A stretch of DNA of 64,000 nt from Agapetus fuscipes (GCA_951799405.1 OX637345.1:11346001-11410000); one strand, 5' to 3'; counted from the first letter of the stretch, positions 23,901-29,016 are shown. Numbers and translations: made by a program. The notes: generated by a model from the letters alone, not told the origin.

Positions 23901-26407
23901 CTGAAACACAAGCAGTACACTAATCAACCACTAAAAACTATTGACTGTGGTGTGAACATTGAATAATTTAACTGTGAAATGCAAGTTGCGGCAGTTTGAT
24001 ATTAGTTAAAAGATGTAAGTCTACTTCTCATTATAGTCCATTGTATGGCCATGGGTCAAGTTGCATGTTTGACTAGTGTATTTGGAACAGAATAATGTTG
24101 GTTCGAATCACTTCTTTCGACCCTGGTTCAACAGATGCCATTGCATACACACAAGCTTCTGTTTTTGATGAAGACAACTGGCCAGGCAAAATAGGTTGGT
24201 GAATTGCATTCCTATTGACAAATCTATTAAAAAAACAACAAAAAATGTTCCTAGACTAATAGGTTGATAGGAGGCTGACCTCTATGCTGTAAATGCTACC
24301 TCAGTTTTTAGGGAAAATGACTAGCTTTTAAACAGCCGGAGCTGGAGCGAGAGAAGCATAATATATTTGTTAATATTACCAAACTCTATACCAAGGTCAT
24401 AAAAGTTTTTTTTAAGTTTTTGTAAATTTGACTCACATAAGACTTTAAAGTTCAATTTTGAAAGAGAAGAATAAATGCTTATACTCACTGGTAATCATCT
24501 TCTTCTTTCTTTTTGGGTTGATAATTCTTTACTAGTCTCCTGAAAACAGAAATTAAACAAATTTAAAATCCATGAAGAATTAATGGTTCATTATAAATCA
24601 TAAGACACAAACTAAAAGAAATCATTTCTGATACGTGTCTAATTGATACTTCCACTAAAAAAGCAGAGGCTCAACCAACGGGCTTGTTCTCAAATCATGT
24701 CTTGAATTGGACGCTGTGGTTCTATCAATCCTAGAATTGGTTTTCAGCAATGATCATCCATCGTTTCACCATTTCACCCTATCAAAGGCAATCCCTTTGA
24801 GCTCTTCGTAAAAGGAACAGTACATATCTGCAAATATATCGATAGAAACTCTTAGGGTGGTCGCCCTGAGGCGTTTGTCCCATCAATTATGGTATGCAGG
24901 AGACCTTCCTGGCTTATTGTGTGTCCTATCCATCTTGCACGCCTTTTGGACAGGGTTTTGAGAAAGAGCATTCCTCCTTTAATTTTTTTGGACAACTTCT
25001 TCATTTTTCCAACAATAATAAATACACGCAACGCAACTAAGCTACACATATAGTGTAACTTCTTGCCTGCATGTGGCGATTCGGGACCTATTTATTTTTA
25101 CAGGTAAGGGGGCCGGCATTACACCAACCACTTCAGTTGAAGCGGGCGTTTCCCAGCTCCCGAGAGGGCTGGTTCTCATTTATTGTGAAGGCTGAGTAAG
25201 CCTTGAGATCGAATCCTTGCTCTCGGCATGGAATGCAAGCATTCTACCAATTGAGCTATCGACCTTTTTACGAGCTTGGTCGTCTTCGCTACAAAGCGCC
25301 ATTTCTCAAGCAAGGCTCAGTTGCTGTAAGGCTGGATGAACCTTTGGTAACCGGTCATTGGTAAAGGTTTATGAATTTTTCAACCCAGCGAAAAGCGAAT
25401 TTGAAAATATAAATGGTATTTTTTTGTGCTCCGCCGGGAATCAAACCCACAACCTTCCCATTCAGAGTCCGAAGTGTTACCACTGAACTACGGACCGGTC
25501 TAATATACAATTAAAAATTTTACTCGGATATTAGACGCACCATTATAAGAGAACTTAGATTATTCTCGAAGTTTCGTTAGCGATGTAGCTAACGTCTTCA
25601 GGATACACGCTCTCTGCACGACGACTGAGGATGAACTTGAGTTTGTCTAATATCCGAGTATTTTTTTTTACTGTATACTTAGTGTTATTGTAAATGTGTC
25701 AAACGACCATAATTCCAACTTTAACCTAACAACCTCTTCATTTTTTATGTGGTCCCTTCAGACGGCTGTAGGGCCACATCTCGGAAGCCTACAGTCTCCT
25801 TTCTGAATGGCATTTAGTCTCACAGCTGAACATCAAGATACTGCATTCGTAAATTTTCTAAGCAATCTAAGATTTAGGTCTATAATGCAAGGCCATAGTT
25901 GGGAATCATTCAAATTGAGACACACTTCAACTGAAGTGGTTGCCGTAAGGCCGGCCCCCTTACCTGTACAAATAAATAGGTTCCACTCGCCACATGCGAA
26001 ACCCTAACCGGATAACGCTGCAAGAAGTTGCACTTTGTGTGTAGCTTAGTTGCGTTGCGTTGCGAGAGAATACAAATCTTTAACAGCACATGGCACTTAT
26101 AAAATTAGGAAGTCCATATGGATTTCCCTTGATTACATCTTCAAATGTGCATAGATTACATGATAATAATAAAAGATGGTGTATCAATTTGTATCAATAC
26201 ATCACAATCTTTCACAATGTAAAATTATTAGTATGTTTGAATAGAGTACACATATAAGTGGGCCAATATGGTATCCCTGTGTGACACTGACCTCAGTTTT
26301 CCGGCGTATTCTGTTTCTATGGCGCACCGGTCCTTTGTGAAGTGCGTGCACTTCTCTATAAAGTCTATCCCCTTCTGTGTGTGTAGAGAGAGGTTCTCGA
26401 ACTGGTC
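5782..26407 (-). CDS. Cip4: CIP4/TOCA-family F-BAR, HR1, SH3 adaptor gene (14 exons seen, first exon missing)
   Basis: Split gene read from 26407 down to a TAG at 5782-5784. Joined exons: 26292-26407, 24489-24539, 23756-23900, 22903-23064, 21770-21916, 21036-21173, 16172-16441, 12784-12813 (candidate), 10034-10132, 9488-9581, 7928-8051, 7609-7713, 6524-6762, 5782-5936. Every junction has minus-strand GT..AG and the phases agree, giving about 624 residues against a family norm of 550-650. Order: F-BAR ([49 protein letters not shown]), Gly/His linker, HR1 ([11 protein letters not shown]), Ser/Gly linker, SH3 ([20 protein letters not shown]). Known family role: membrane-curving adaptor that binds Cdc42-GTP through HR1 and WASP/dynamin through SH3, linking endocytosis to actin. 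Family introns are not usually this repeat-filled. The start exon (expected to encode a short MSWG-type peptide) was not found. Lines below list each exon. Confidence 0.93.
6293..6432 (+). repeat. SINE-B 3' fragment
   Basis: Matches the 3' half of SINE-B: ACTCAGCCTTCACAAGAAAT, then CACTTAAACTGAAGTAGTTG and a decayed end. Lies in the intron between exons 15 and 14. Confidence 0.65.
6524..6762 (-). CDS. Cip4: Cip4 exon 14, Gly-rich linker and start of SH3
   Basis: 239 nt between ..CTTGCCAG|GTCTGG and CCAAG|GTGAGC. Encodes a Gly/Ser-rich tract, an acidic Glu/Gly tract ([16 protein letters not shown]) and the SH3 opening [11 protein letters not shown]. The ALYPF motif is the first half of the SH3 ligand-binding groove. 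The exon is strongly GC-rich. Confidence 0.92.
6925..7080 (-). mobile_element. CR1/jockey-like LINE C-terminal fragment
   Basis: Minus-strand frame [20 protein letters not shown] then [20 protein letters not shown]. This is the FGDRAFSVAAPRLWNSLP..I motif that ends many CR1-group LINE proteins. Confidence 0.8.
7190..7480 (+). mobile_element. RTE-like LINE C-terminal fragment
   Basis: Plus-strand frames with [18 protein letters not shown] and [18 protein letters not shown], then [14 protein letters not shown]. These resemble the LRWAGH.. / [12 protein letters not shown].. / DR..W blocks at the end of RTE-type proteins, with frame breaks. Confidence 0.75.
7609..7713 (-). CDS. Cip4: Cip4 exon 13, Ser-rich linker
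   Basis: 105 nt between ..GTTGCAG|ACACTC and CACGG|GTAAGT. Encodes [20 protein letters not shown] then [14 protein letters not shown]. This is a polar, Ser/Pro-rich linker between HR1 and SH3, likely phosphorylated (inference from composition). Phases match both neighbours. Confidence 0.9.
7928..8051 (-). CDS. Cip4: Cip4 exon 12, end of HR1
   Basis: 124 nt between ..TTGCAG|GTCAGC and CACAG|GTAAAC. Encodes [40 protein letters not shown] and part of an Arg. This is the second HR1 helix and the start of the Ser/Pro linker. Confidence 0.92.
8105..8360 (-). repeat. SINE-D copy, tRNA-derived
   Basis: Read on the minus strand it has a tRNA-like head with B box (GGTTCGATCCC seen as GGGATCGAACC), then ATTTGACCAAAACTTTGATC, the (T)AATTATTAATT core, and the tail block CTGCCTGG..GAATTGCATTCCTCTTCAC. 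Collinear with 36268-36525. Confidence 0.8.
8345..8480 (+). mobile_element. CR1-like LINE C-terminal fragment
   Basis: Plus-strand frame [20 protein letters not shown] then [20 protein letters not shown]. This is the AWNNLP.. / F+..LK..LF C-terminal signature. It abuts the head of the SINE-D copy. Confidence 0.75.
8570..8690 (-). repeat. SINE-D fragment
   Basis: Contains CAATGACACATGTTGAACCA and the CCAAATACGCTAGTC block of SINE-D, lacking the tail. Confidence 0.7.
8853..8975 (+). mobile_element. RTE-like LINE fragment
   Basis: Plus frame [20 protein letters not shown] followed by [18 protein letters not shown]. The [10 protein letters not shown] block is typical of RTE-type C-termini. Confidence 0.65.
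8981..9045. repeat. short palindrome around CAGCTG
   Basis: AATAAAACATGG on the left and CCATGTTTTATT on the right flank a centre containing CAACAGCTGATCAC. It looks like a very short fold-back element; the CAGCTGATC centre also occurs in MITE-4. Confidence 0.6.
9090..9334 (-). repeat. SINE-A copy
   Basis: Minus orientation from the fixed 5' end (AACCTATCAGTCTAGGA) to the ATAATCTAAGCTGCAAAGAT 3' end, followed by an ATCTATA-type tail. Confidence 0.88.
9345..9455 (+). mobile_element. CR1-like LINE reverse-transcriptase fragment
   Basis: Plus frame [20 protein letters not shown] then [13 protein letters not shown]. This is the ALRTLV.AF..SRLDYCN.L..G.P signature in the RT thumb of CR1-type LINEs. 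It ends at a stop just before exon 11. Confidence 0.8.
9488..9581 (-). CDS. Cip4: Cip4 exon 11, HR1
   Basis: 94 nt between ..TTTTCAG|GTTAAA and GTAGAAG|GTGGGT. Encodes [20 protein letters not shown], then [11 protein letters not shown] and one base of a split Gly. The motif Y..NP.LGDP is typical of the HR1 loop in this family. Confidence 0.93.
9635..9720 (+). mobile_element. LINE family 3, 3' tail fragment
   Basis: Carries GGAGGCAGCTCTGCAGAGGC, GGCCACCCCTAG and the tail GAGTTACAGCTTACAG. Same 3' end as 52253-52345, 60320-60433 and (minus) 60905-61205. Confidence 0.7.
10034..10132 (-). CDS. Cip4: Cip4 exon 10, start of HR1
   Basis: 99 nt between ..GCTTGCAG|AATAAC and AAACAG|GTACAC. Encodes [20 protein letters not shown] then [13 protein letters not shown]. 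The [13 protein letters not shown] motif is the conserved entry into the HR1 coiled coil that binds Cdc42 in TOCA proteins. Confidence 0.93.
10468..10690 (+). repeat. SINE-A copy, 5' shortened
   Basis: Begins at AAAATGGTTCACTTTGCCAA, about 45 bp into the unit, and ends GCAGCTTAGATATAGATATA with a microsatellite tail. Confidence 0.88.
10978..11290. repeat. unnamed ~300-bp repeat, copy 1
   Basis: Collinear with 15000-15320: CCCCCAGTTCTTGTTT, TTCTACACAATCTGAGCTAA, CGATAATGTGAG and ACATTGGTCCAGTAGACATG blocks. No coding content. Confidence 0.75.
11400..11525 (+). repeat. element with CTGATAA-stem-GAAAC hairpin
   Basis: Contains the module at 11454-11485: CTGATAA, T, stem GCCCAT / ATGGGC with 7-nt loop, GAAAC. 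The element borders are unclear. Confidence 0.5.
11526..12044. other. no recognised feature
   Basis: AT-rich intronic sequence. TCAAGTGCTCCTTTGAAGAC near 11880 resembles a block at 28960, so old repeat may be present. Confidence 0.4.
12045..12295 (-). repeat. SINE-A copy, near full length
   Basis: Minus orientation; 5' end TTCCTTGACTTATAGGTTGG and the tail ATTTAGATTTAG are both visible. Intron between exons 10 and 9. Confidence 0.93.
12497..12674. repeat. MITE-2 copy 1, long palindrome
   Basis: Terminal arms AGAGCCTGTTCCCACTTGTC and its near-complement GACAAGTGGGAACGGGCT. The inner GGTTCCAGTTGCAGAACATT repeats inverted as AATGTTCTGCCACTGGAACC. Same family as 62570-62757. Confidence 0.88.
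12784..12813 (-). CDS. Cip4: Cip4 exon 9, candidate microexon
   Basis: Candidate 30-nt, phase 0-0 exon encoding [10 protein letters not shown]. The acceptor has a long C-rich tract before TGGACACAG and the donor is CTCAAG|GTACCT. Skipping it keeps the frame, so it could be alternatively spliced between the linker and HR1. I see no homology beyond position and splice signals, so it could be a chance exon. Confidence 0.5.
13125..13432 (-). repeat. SINE-C copy, full length, tRNA-derived
   Basis: Minus orientation. Head GGACCGGTCCGTAGTCCAGT (A box TAGTCCAGTGG), B-box region around GGTTGTGGATTTGAATCCCA (one or two changes from GGTTCGAATCC), body and a (AAT/ATT)n tail at 13105-13140. Confidence 0.88.
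13532..13917. repeat. MITE-7 copy 1, interrupted by SINE-B
   Basis: TIRs CCTTGAAGGTAAAACTGAAT (left) and ATTCAGTTTTACCTTTAAGG (right). The internal order matches 29224-29470, but here a SINE-B fragment is inserted at about 13640-13790. Confidence 0.85.
13640..13790 (+). repeat. SINE-B fragment inside MITE-7
   Basis: CCACTTCAACAGAAGTGATT, CTTACCTGTGAAAATAAATA, GGCAAGAAGTTACACTACAT and GTAGCTTAGTTGC are the 3' half of SINE-B. Confidence 0.8.
14023..14150 (-). repeat. SINE-C, decayed fragment
   Basis: CGCCACTACAAAGCACCAGT, TCAAGCAAGACCCCGTTG and ACTGGTCGTGGTTAAAGTAG align loosely to SINE-C read on the minus strand. Confidence 0.6.
14270..14410. repeat. repeat R4 copy (CTCGGCGG..GTGACCTCAC)
   Basis: Shares TTTCTCGGCGGGCAAA, CCTAGCAATCCAGCTGTGTG and TCACAATTTTGTCTATGGAA with 39480-39640, 55140-55265 and 59660-59790. 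Confidence 0.65.
14411..14999. other. very AT-rich, no recognised feature
   Basis: Runs of A and T with short imperfect palindromes (AAAAAAAACATTGTC, TTTTTTTTTATAAATATG). Nothing coding. Confidence 0.45.
15000..15320. repeat. unnamed ~300-bp repeat, copy 2
   Basis: Second copy of the 10978-11290 repeat, in the same orientation, with TTCTACACAATCTGAGCTAA identical in both. Confidence 0.75.
15612..15800. repeat. MITE-1 copy with inverted CTGAAGA hairpins
   Basis: Left end TTGGATATTAGACGAACC; right end is cut by a SINE-A at GGTTTGTCT. A hairpin module lies at 15747-15777 (plus) and a decayed mirror copy at 15667-15699. Both contain the self-complementary GGCTACGTAGC. Confidence 0.75.
15808..16054 (-). 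repeat. SINE-A copy
   Basis: Minus orientation, 5' end at AATTCCTTAACTTATAGGTT, 3' end ATAATCTAAGCTGCAAAGAT. Inserted at the end of MITE-1. Confidence 0.9.
16172..16441 (-). CDS. Cip4: Cip4 exon 8, F-BAR tail and Gly/His linker
   Basis: 270 nt between ..GCATCCAG|GACACC and AACAAG|GTAACG. Encodes [26 protein letters not shown] (conserved end of the F-BAR extension), then a low-complexity linker with a run of glycines and a His/Gln stretch, then [14 protein letters not shown], which fits the basic GIF..F segment found after F-BAR in this family. It is GC-rich compared with the flanking introns. Confidence 0.92.
16557..16677. repeat. MITE-8, ~120-bp inverted repeat
   Basis: Arms of ~38 bp: TTTTACGAACGGTGTTGAAG on the left and its near-complement CTTTTCAACACCGTTCTTAA on the right, with a second nested inverted repeat (AGAAGAAT / ATTCTTCT). 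It directly precedes the HP1/LDLa ORF. Confidence 0.8.
16777..17253 (+). pseudogene. intronless HP1-like / LDL-receptor class A chimeric ORF
   Basis: A 158-codon open frame. Residues 1-80 are charged ([17 protein letters not shown] looks like a nuclear localisation signal) and end DEDAEEEYE. To my memory this resembles the N-terminal tail of insect heterochromatin protein 1 stopping where its chromodomain should begin. Residues 80-111 switch to an LDLa repeat (F.C..GRCIP..WVCD..DDC.DHSDE..EC) that lacks its first Cys. The tail has no recognised domain. There is no signal peptide, so a disulfide-rich LDLa module would be misplaced in the cytosol. It has no introns, sits antisense inside Cip4 intron 7 and lies ~150 bp upstream of the intact LINE. 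Most likely a fused retrocopy; it could be a real young gene. The HP1 match is from memory and needs a search. Confidence 0.6.
17254..17408. other. AT-rich spacer before the LINE ORF
   Basis: About 150 bp of AT-rich DNA. It may be the 3' end of the retrocopy or the LINE 5' UTR. No junction is visible. Confidence 0.4.
17409..20411 (+). CDS. LINE family 1 endonuclease/reverse transcriptase, intact
   Basis: 1000 codons with no stop or frameshift. N-terminal APE-type endonuclease: TWNVRR (residue 28), TETK (57), GDMNGW (164) and the catalytic SDH (257). Reverse transcriptase: [33 protein letters not shown] (632), [10 protein letters not shown] and the YADD active site (730). The C-terminus has RWFGHMERM and [13 protein letters not shown] but no evident RNase H. 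This is the single-ORF layout of RTE-like or related LINEs, often mis-annotated in arthropods as craniofacial development protein 2-like. It nicks target DNA and primes reverse transcription there. It lies antisense in Cip4 intron 7. With a near-identical copy at 1-985 it looks recently active. Confidence 0.95.
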   Translation: MFANINAVPLCRKTAINLLRENEWVFGTWNVRRMNECKEKEIVNVMNEKRIQVMGVTETKMKGNGEKVLMNGELYIWSGVEDGNERQGVGVVISENVKGCITGYQRISPRVLTVKLKTNRMKIFLVACYAPVDSECMDVKMRFWNELNAVVRESKKNEYIIILGDMNGWVGTQRDECVKIVGPSGRGVVNDNGRHLIALCAEHSLFASNTWFRHKDVHLYTRQIVGSRTIIDYICVDERLRGAVRDSRVYRGPEIGSDHYLLCAKIMIGEVRKKKRKKKVRKPRIKVESLSDENVKVKYKSEIQKKLSVNELEKNVNEKDIESMWKFMKEGMIECARKVCGETKGGRLKGDAWWNAKVKEAVKVKKECYKKWLNDRNDRKLEDEYKIAKQMAKNVVYESKANEQRKIDEKINRSFTDSRKEFWRWVGANRNKDSALTTPGIKSAVGEMVWEKDEVCKRWKEYFEGIFGRGERILFRKMTEENEFRILKEEIKVSIECLKNGKSAGFDGINGEMLKAGGECVIDWMYELCKLCVNAGVVPMDWRKAVIVPIYKGKGDKKDCQNFRPISLLSIPGKVFCKVIIKNVILTTSERISDIQSGFMAGRGCVDQIFTLRQLVEKQLSVRRKLFTAFVDLEKAFDSVDRGMLWDVLKAYGVNGALLGAVHANYENSTACVRIDDEYSEWFEVFKGVRQGCVMSPWLFNIVMDKCVRDARLYDCGLMIGESKVSVLLYADDAVLVSDSAVELQTMLSRLNEALLGNYLKLNASKTKVLIFERNEENTNYEFRINGMNVDVVNEFVYLGSKFEKDGRMTGELERRVMKGRCVLGATACIAKNQNISKNARLAVRSGILLPTLMYGSEAWTVNESEISKVHTVEMDFLRSMIGKKRSDRVRNDFVRKECGAKESVKVKIKRSLLRWFGHMERMNEERLTKKVYVGRIDGCRGRGRPRKVWMDQISEIANEWNIQSHNKRRACMKKVMTLEEMKEVCKDRKKWRLICDVGG
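20412..20774 (+). mobile_element. LINE family 1 3' UTR with SINE-A-like tail
   Basis: Begins after the TAG. From 20517 (TTCCTTGACTTATAGG) to 20774 it matches the SINE-A unit seen alone elsewhere, and ends in (TTAGA)n. The same arrangement is seen at 1-985 and 47121-48074, so this tail is part of the LINE. Confidence 0.92.
21036..21173 (-). CDS. Cip4: Cip4 exon 7, end of F-BAR
   Basis: 138 nt between ..TTCCAG|GAGCTG and AAAGAG|GTAAAG. Encodes [20 protein letters not shown].. to [11 protein letters not shown], the last long helix of the F-BAR. The intron that follows (about 4.6 kb) contains the HP1/LDLa ORF and the intact LINE, both antisense to this gene. Confidence 0.94.
21284..21350 (-). 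repeat. SINE-B short fragment
   Basis: GGAAGGAGTCACATGTGG..TTTTTTTCCACAAGTAAGGA resembles the SINE-B 3' region, minus strand. Weak. Confidence 0.45.
21770..21916 (-). CDS. Cip4: Cip4 exon 6, F-BAR
   Basis: 147 nt between ..TTGTCAG|GTGGAG and CTGCAG|GTCAGC. Encodes [20 protein letters not shown].. to LPEVFRQLQ. The block [11 protein letters not shown] is diagnostic of CIP4/FNBP1 F-BAR domains. Phase 0 at both ends. Confidence 0.94.
22225..22890 (+). mobile_element. CR1-like LINE fragment split by SINE-C
   Basis: The first part (22225-22392) encodes [20 protein letters not shown] then [16 protein letters not shown]. The second part (22707-22890) encodes [20 protein letters not shown] and [20 protein letters not shown], i.e. 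the same protein continuing after a SINE-C insertion. These match the LL..LHWLPV..RI.FK and F..AAP..WN.LP motifs at the C-terminal end of CR1-group proteins. Confidence 0.85.
22393..22706 (+). repeat. SINE-C copy, full length
   Basis: Reference copy: A box in GGTCCGTAGTCCAGTGGCAA, B box GCAGATTCGAATCCC about 50 nt later, a body with CAAATGTGCTCTTCGCTGGG, and a tail (ATT)n. The tRNA-like head marks a Pol III SINE. Inserted in a CR1-like LINE. Confidence 0.92.
22903..23064 (-). CDS. Cip4: Cip4 exon 5, F-BAR
   Basis: 162 nt between ..CATTACAG|AAACAA and GCAGAG|GTGAGA. Encodes [20 protein letters not shown].. to [11 protein letters not shown], a long amphipathic coiled helix of the F-BAR with the family motif [11 protein letters not shown]. 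Phase 0 at both ends. A CR1-like LINE fragment ends just downstream of the donor. Confidence 0.94.
23120..23455 (+). repeat. unnamed ~330-bp dispersed repeat, copy 2
   Basis: Second copy of 2940-3275, in the same orientation, in the intron between exons 5 and 4. Confidence 0.8.
23756..23900 (-). CDS. Cip4: Cip4 exon 4, F-BAR
   Basis: 145 nt between ..TGTTTCAG|ATATAC and GAAAG|GTAGAG. Encodes [20 protein letters not shown].. to KEIKEERK, the F-BAR segment containing the conserved [15 protein letters not shown] block. Ends in phase 0. Confidence 0.94.
24030..24235 (+). repeat. SINE-D copy, internally deleted
   Basis: Head GTATGGCCATGGGTCAAGTT, B-box region GGTTCGAATCACTT, CCTGGTTCAACAGATGCCAT, tail block GGTGAATTGCATTCCTATTG ending in poly-A. 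Confidence 0.8.
24489..24539 (-). CDS. Cip4: Cip4 exon 3, F-BAR
   Basis: A 51-nt exon between ..GTTTTCAG and GTGAGTAT. It completes an Arg codon, encodes [16 protein letters not shown] and leaves CA for a split Gln. This basic stretch is the best conserved part of the CIP4 F-BAR, and the NYQPKKKEE form is the insect-like version. Confidence 0.93.
24871..25010 (-). mobile_element. LINE C-terminal fragment
   Basis: Minus frame [20 protein letters not shown] then [12 protein letters not shown]. The KRR.RWIGH.. / LL.TII.G block is typical of the C-terminus of some insect LINE proteins. Confidence 0.75.
25022..25264 (-). repeat. SINE-B copy, tRNA-derived
   Basis: Minus orientation from the head (GATAGCTCAATTGGTAGAAT A-box region, GGATTCGATCTCAAG near the B box) to the end GTAGCTTAGTTGCGTTGCG. 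Confidence 0.87.
25268..25502 (-). repeat. SINE-C copy
   Basis: Minus orientation, head AGACCGGTCCGTAGTTCAGT at 25502, B box GGTTTGATTCCC, end near ACGAGCTTGGTCGTCTTCGC. Directly follows a SINE-B on the same strand. Confidence 0.87.
25522..25659. repeat. MITE-1 copy with intact TIRs and CTGAAGA hairpin
   Basis: TIRs of 15 bp ACTCGGATATTAGAC / GTCTAATATCCGAGT. Inside is the hairpin module on the minus strand (25571-25601). Total ~138 bp. Confidence 0.85.
25922..26066 (+). repeat. SINE-B 3' half
   Basis: ACTTCAACTGAAGTGGTTGC, CCTTACCTGTACAAATAAAT, GCAAGAAGTTGCACTTTGTG and a TTGCG-repeat 3' end (GTTGCGTTGCGTTGCG). Confidence 0.87.
26292..26407 (-). CDS. Cip4: Cip4 exon 2, start of F-BAR
   Basis: Acceptor ..TTGTTGCAG|GACCAG and donor CTGAG|GTCAGT on the minus strand. 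The 116 nt encode [19 protein letters not shown].. through EYAGKL plus two bases of Arg. This is the canonical F-BAR opening helix, which normally follows directly after an MSWG..W peptide on exon 1. It enters in phase 0, so exon 1 must end on a codon boundary. Confidence 0.93.
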
Positions 26408-27177
26408 CTGCAACAAGGTAAACGCATACAATAAATAAAAAATCATACAGACAGTAAGTAGCCAAAAACATCAATAAAAAGCTATCAATGGGGTGATTGC
26501 AGTGGTGGAGAATACGGTTGAAAATACTATGGTTGTAAAGAGTACATTTCAAGGATCACAACCATATATTTTGTAAGTAGTAAAAATAAGGATTTCATTG
26601 ATAATTTTCTAAAATTAAATGCAGGGAATTCGAGTCCCGCCAAAACACAGCGCGGTCGGCTAGCCAAGCCGTGACGTCACTGGATCCGCCAGACTACCTG
26701 AGGGCCTCGGTGCAGTTCTATGAAATACATACTATCCGAAGATCTAGTGACGTCACATCCGCCTGGATAAAAAATGACCTGTCTTACCCGAAATCATTAA
26801 TGCGCGAATTTTAAAGAGCTATCATTGAAAAACTATGCCAGATATTTTTTTTTTTAAAACGCAAATGCATTTTTCAAATGTAGTCTGTCATTTTATGAAA
26901 TAAAAAAGAACAGGAGCGGGTTTATGTAAAGCAAGATGAGAAATCTCGTACAAAGCTAACTAAGTATAAGTAATTTCTCTAAGGTTGTCTCAGTAAGAAA
27001 CCTGTATGCAAGCAATCAGCTGTTTTAGATTAGTTTGCTGGAATTAATTTGAATGAATAACAAGGTACTTGCTAATTCATGCCACTAAGATCATAGAGAT
27101 AAACGGTGTAGATATCTTGATTTTAGATTGGTCCTGGTGAATGACATATATATGTACATTCTTACTGTCAGTATCTA
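26408..27177. other. no recognised feature
   Basis: Immediately upstream of the first seen Cip4 exon. Two TGACGTCAC-type sites occur (26671-26690, 26746-26760). No MSWG-like exon was found here. Confidence 0.4.
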
Positions 27178-27320
27178 TCTATAATCTTTGTTGCAAGATG
27201 TAGGTAATAACTATTAAAATTCACATTAAATGCATGCCCAAATCAGACACATGCCAGTGAGCGCTGACACACATGCTGCATTTGCACTTACAAAATAATA
27301 ACCCAAATCTCATATGAATT
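27178..27320 (-). repeat. SINE-A partial copy
   Basis: 3' half only: ATAATCTTTGTTGCAAGATG through CAAATCTCATATGAA. Confidence 0.75.
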
Positions 27321-27354
27321 ATTTGTAGATTGTAAAAATTATATCACATGCTGT

Positions 27355-27562
27355 AGAAAATGGTTCACTTTGCCAATGTCCATTTCAGGGAAGGTCGGCA
27401 AGAGTTGCAGGGTGTATGTTCATTTGAGATTGGGTTTTTTATTTTGTAAATCCACATGCGGCATGTGTGGGCGCAAACTCATACGTGTATGCTTATTCGA
27501 ATGCATTTAACATGTTTCTTAAATGTTGGCAATATTTCTTTGCCACATAGATTATAGATTAT
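27355..27562 (+). repeat. SINE-A copy, 5' shortened
   Basis: AAAATGGTTCACTTTGCCAA .. AGGGAAGGTCGGCAAGAGTT .. tail ATTATAGATTATT. A ~10-bp gap in CACCCCTGTTTCAGG. Confidence 0.87.
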
Positions 27563-27568
27563 TATAGC

Positions 27569-27818
27569 TCCTTGATTGATAGGTTGGTATGAGTCTGACC
27601 CCCCCCCCCCTGTAAAAATTGGTTTAATTTTGTCAATGCCACCCGTTTCAGGGAAAGGCGGCAGGAGTTGCAAGGTTTATGTTCATGTGAGGTTTTGTTT
27701 ATTTGTATGCACACATGCAGAATGAGTAGGCGCGAACCTACATGTGCCTGTCTGTGAGCATGCATTTAATATGATCCTTAAATGTTAACATATGTTTGCA
27801 GCTTAGATTATAGATAGA
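27569..27818 (+). repeat. SINE-A variant (CCTTGATTGATAGG subtype)
   Basis: Fixed 5' end with a diverged body (AATTTTGTCAATGCCACCCG, GGCGGCAGGAGTTGCAAGGT). Resembles the copies at 9090 and 15808, suggesting a subfamily. Ends (TAGA)n. Confidence 0.85.
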
Positions 27819-28290
27819 TGTCGTTAGAATGACTGCCCCTGTAAAGTGCAGGCACGTGAGATGTCTCTGTATGTTTGTGTTGATATTGTTATGTAAAGAG
27901 GTAATGTAAATATTAAAATATGTATAAATAAGTATTAGTCATAGGAGTTCTTTATTGTATTGGTGGGAAGGATTGATAATTGTGTGTAAATAGAAAAGTC
28001 TCTAGGCTAAGTACTTCGAGAAGCATCGAGCAAAAATATGTTCCGGAATGTTCGACTCTCTTAGTATAAAAGGGTGCAAGTTGCTTGCACTAGTCAGTCT
28101 TATCTGTGAACTCCACCAATACATTATACAAATTCGACCAGTGAACTAAAACCAGTGTAATGAAATAAATGAGTACTAATATAATATTTGCTGAGGAATT
28201 TGAGTTGTTGTTGAAATCAGAGCTGCCGTTAGTGTACTCCTCCTCCTACTGCTCCTTGTATCCACCACGGACTTCCAACGCTGGTATAAT
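27818..28290 (+). mobile_element. possible solo LTR or LTR fragment with core promoter
   Basis: Starts TGTCGTTAG directly after a SINE-A tail. TATAAAAGG at ~28066 is followed 28-30 nt later by TCAGTCTT, an arthropod-type initiator. AATAAA lies at ~28164. This U3-R-U5-like order fits an LTR. No gag/pol or second LTR was found, so borders are guesses. Confidence 0.4.
28066..28102 (+). promoter_or_regulatory. candidate TATA box plus initiator
   Basis: TATAAAAGG and TCAGTCTT at standard spacing on the plus strand. No DPE-like motif at +28. Confidence 0.5.
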
Positions 28291-28611
28291 TGGACAGGTC
28301 AATAGAGAGACAATTTGGTTCTGTACAGTGTACGCACAATGTCAAATCAATGTAGCAAAACTAATATTCTATTGTGTGGGGACTTCTTCAGAGACAGGAG
28401 AAATAAGGAAAAAGCAAACGTCGCGGTCGGTCTCGTATGGCGCTGTCGCACTTAGCAACCTACAATCTAAGTTCATTTTATTTTTACTGCAGCAAATATT
28501 ATGCTTATTCAATCATAAAGCTACAATCGAATACAACTCTTGATTAAATTCAAAGGTTGGACTGAAAAAAATAAAATATCTATTCATGTGATATCTTTAG
28601 ATTAGTTGCTT

Positions 28612-28815
28612 TGACAAGTTGCAAAGATATATTAAATGCATTCCCTTATGGGACACAGTCACGTACAAGTTCGCGCTTACACGTGCCGCATGTGGACCTA
28701 CAATATAAAAACCCAAACCTCAAATGAACACAAGCACTGCAACTCTTGCCGACCTTCCCTGAAACAGGGGTGACATTGACAAAGTGAACCATTTTTTTAC
28801 AGTATGGGTGTCAGC

Positions 28816-28820
<5 letters not shown>
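28612..28820 (-). repeat. SINE-A copy ending in (AT)n
   Basis: Minus orientation. The 5' end is replaced by a (AT)n run at 28821-28850, probably expanded from the CATACCAACC junction. Confidence 0.87.
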
Positions 28821-28849
<29 letters not shown>

Positions 28850-28850
28850 A
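28821..28850. repeat. (AT)n microsatellite
   Basis: About 15 AT units. Confidence 0.95.
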
Positions 28851-28867
28851 GGATAATTTATCTTAAG

Positions 28868-28925
28868 GTACACATAATAAAAGAGCGCCGTTTTTGTGTG
28901 TGTCACACCTCAAGGGCCCTCTCAA
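28868..28925 (-). repeat. SINE-C 3' fragment
   Basis: GAGCGCCGTTTTTGTGTGTG then CACACCTCAAGGGCCCTCT matches the SINE-C 3' end. Confidence 0.75.
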
Positions 28926-29016
28926 ATCACGGATAAGATTTTTTGTAAAGATGCGTCTTTAGTGCTCCTTTAAAGACACCCACAGTTTCTGCCTACATAC
29001 CTTTTCTGCCTACTGC

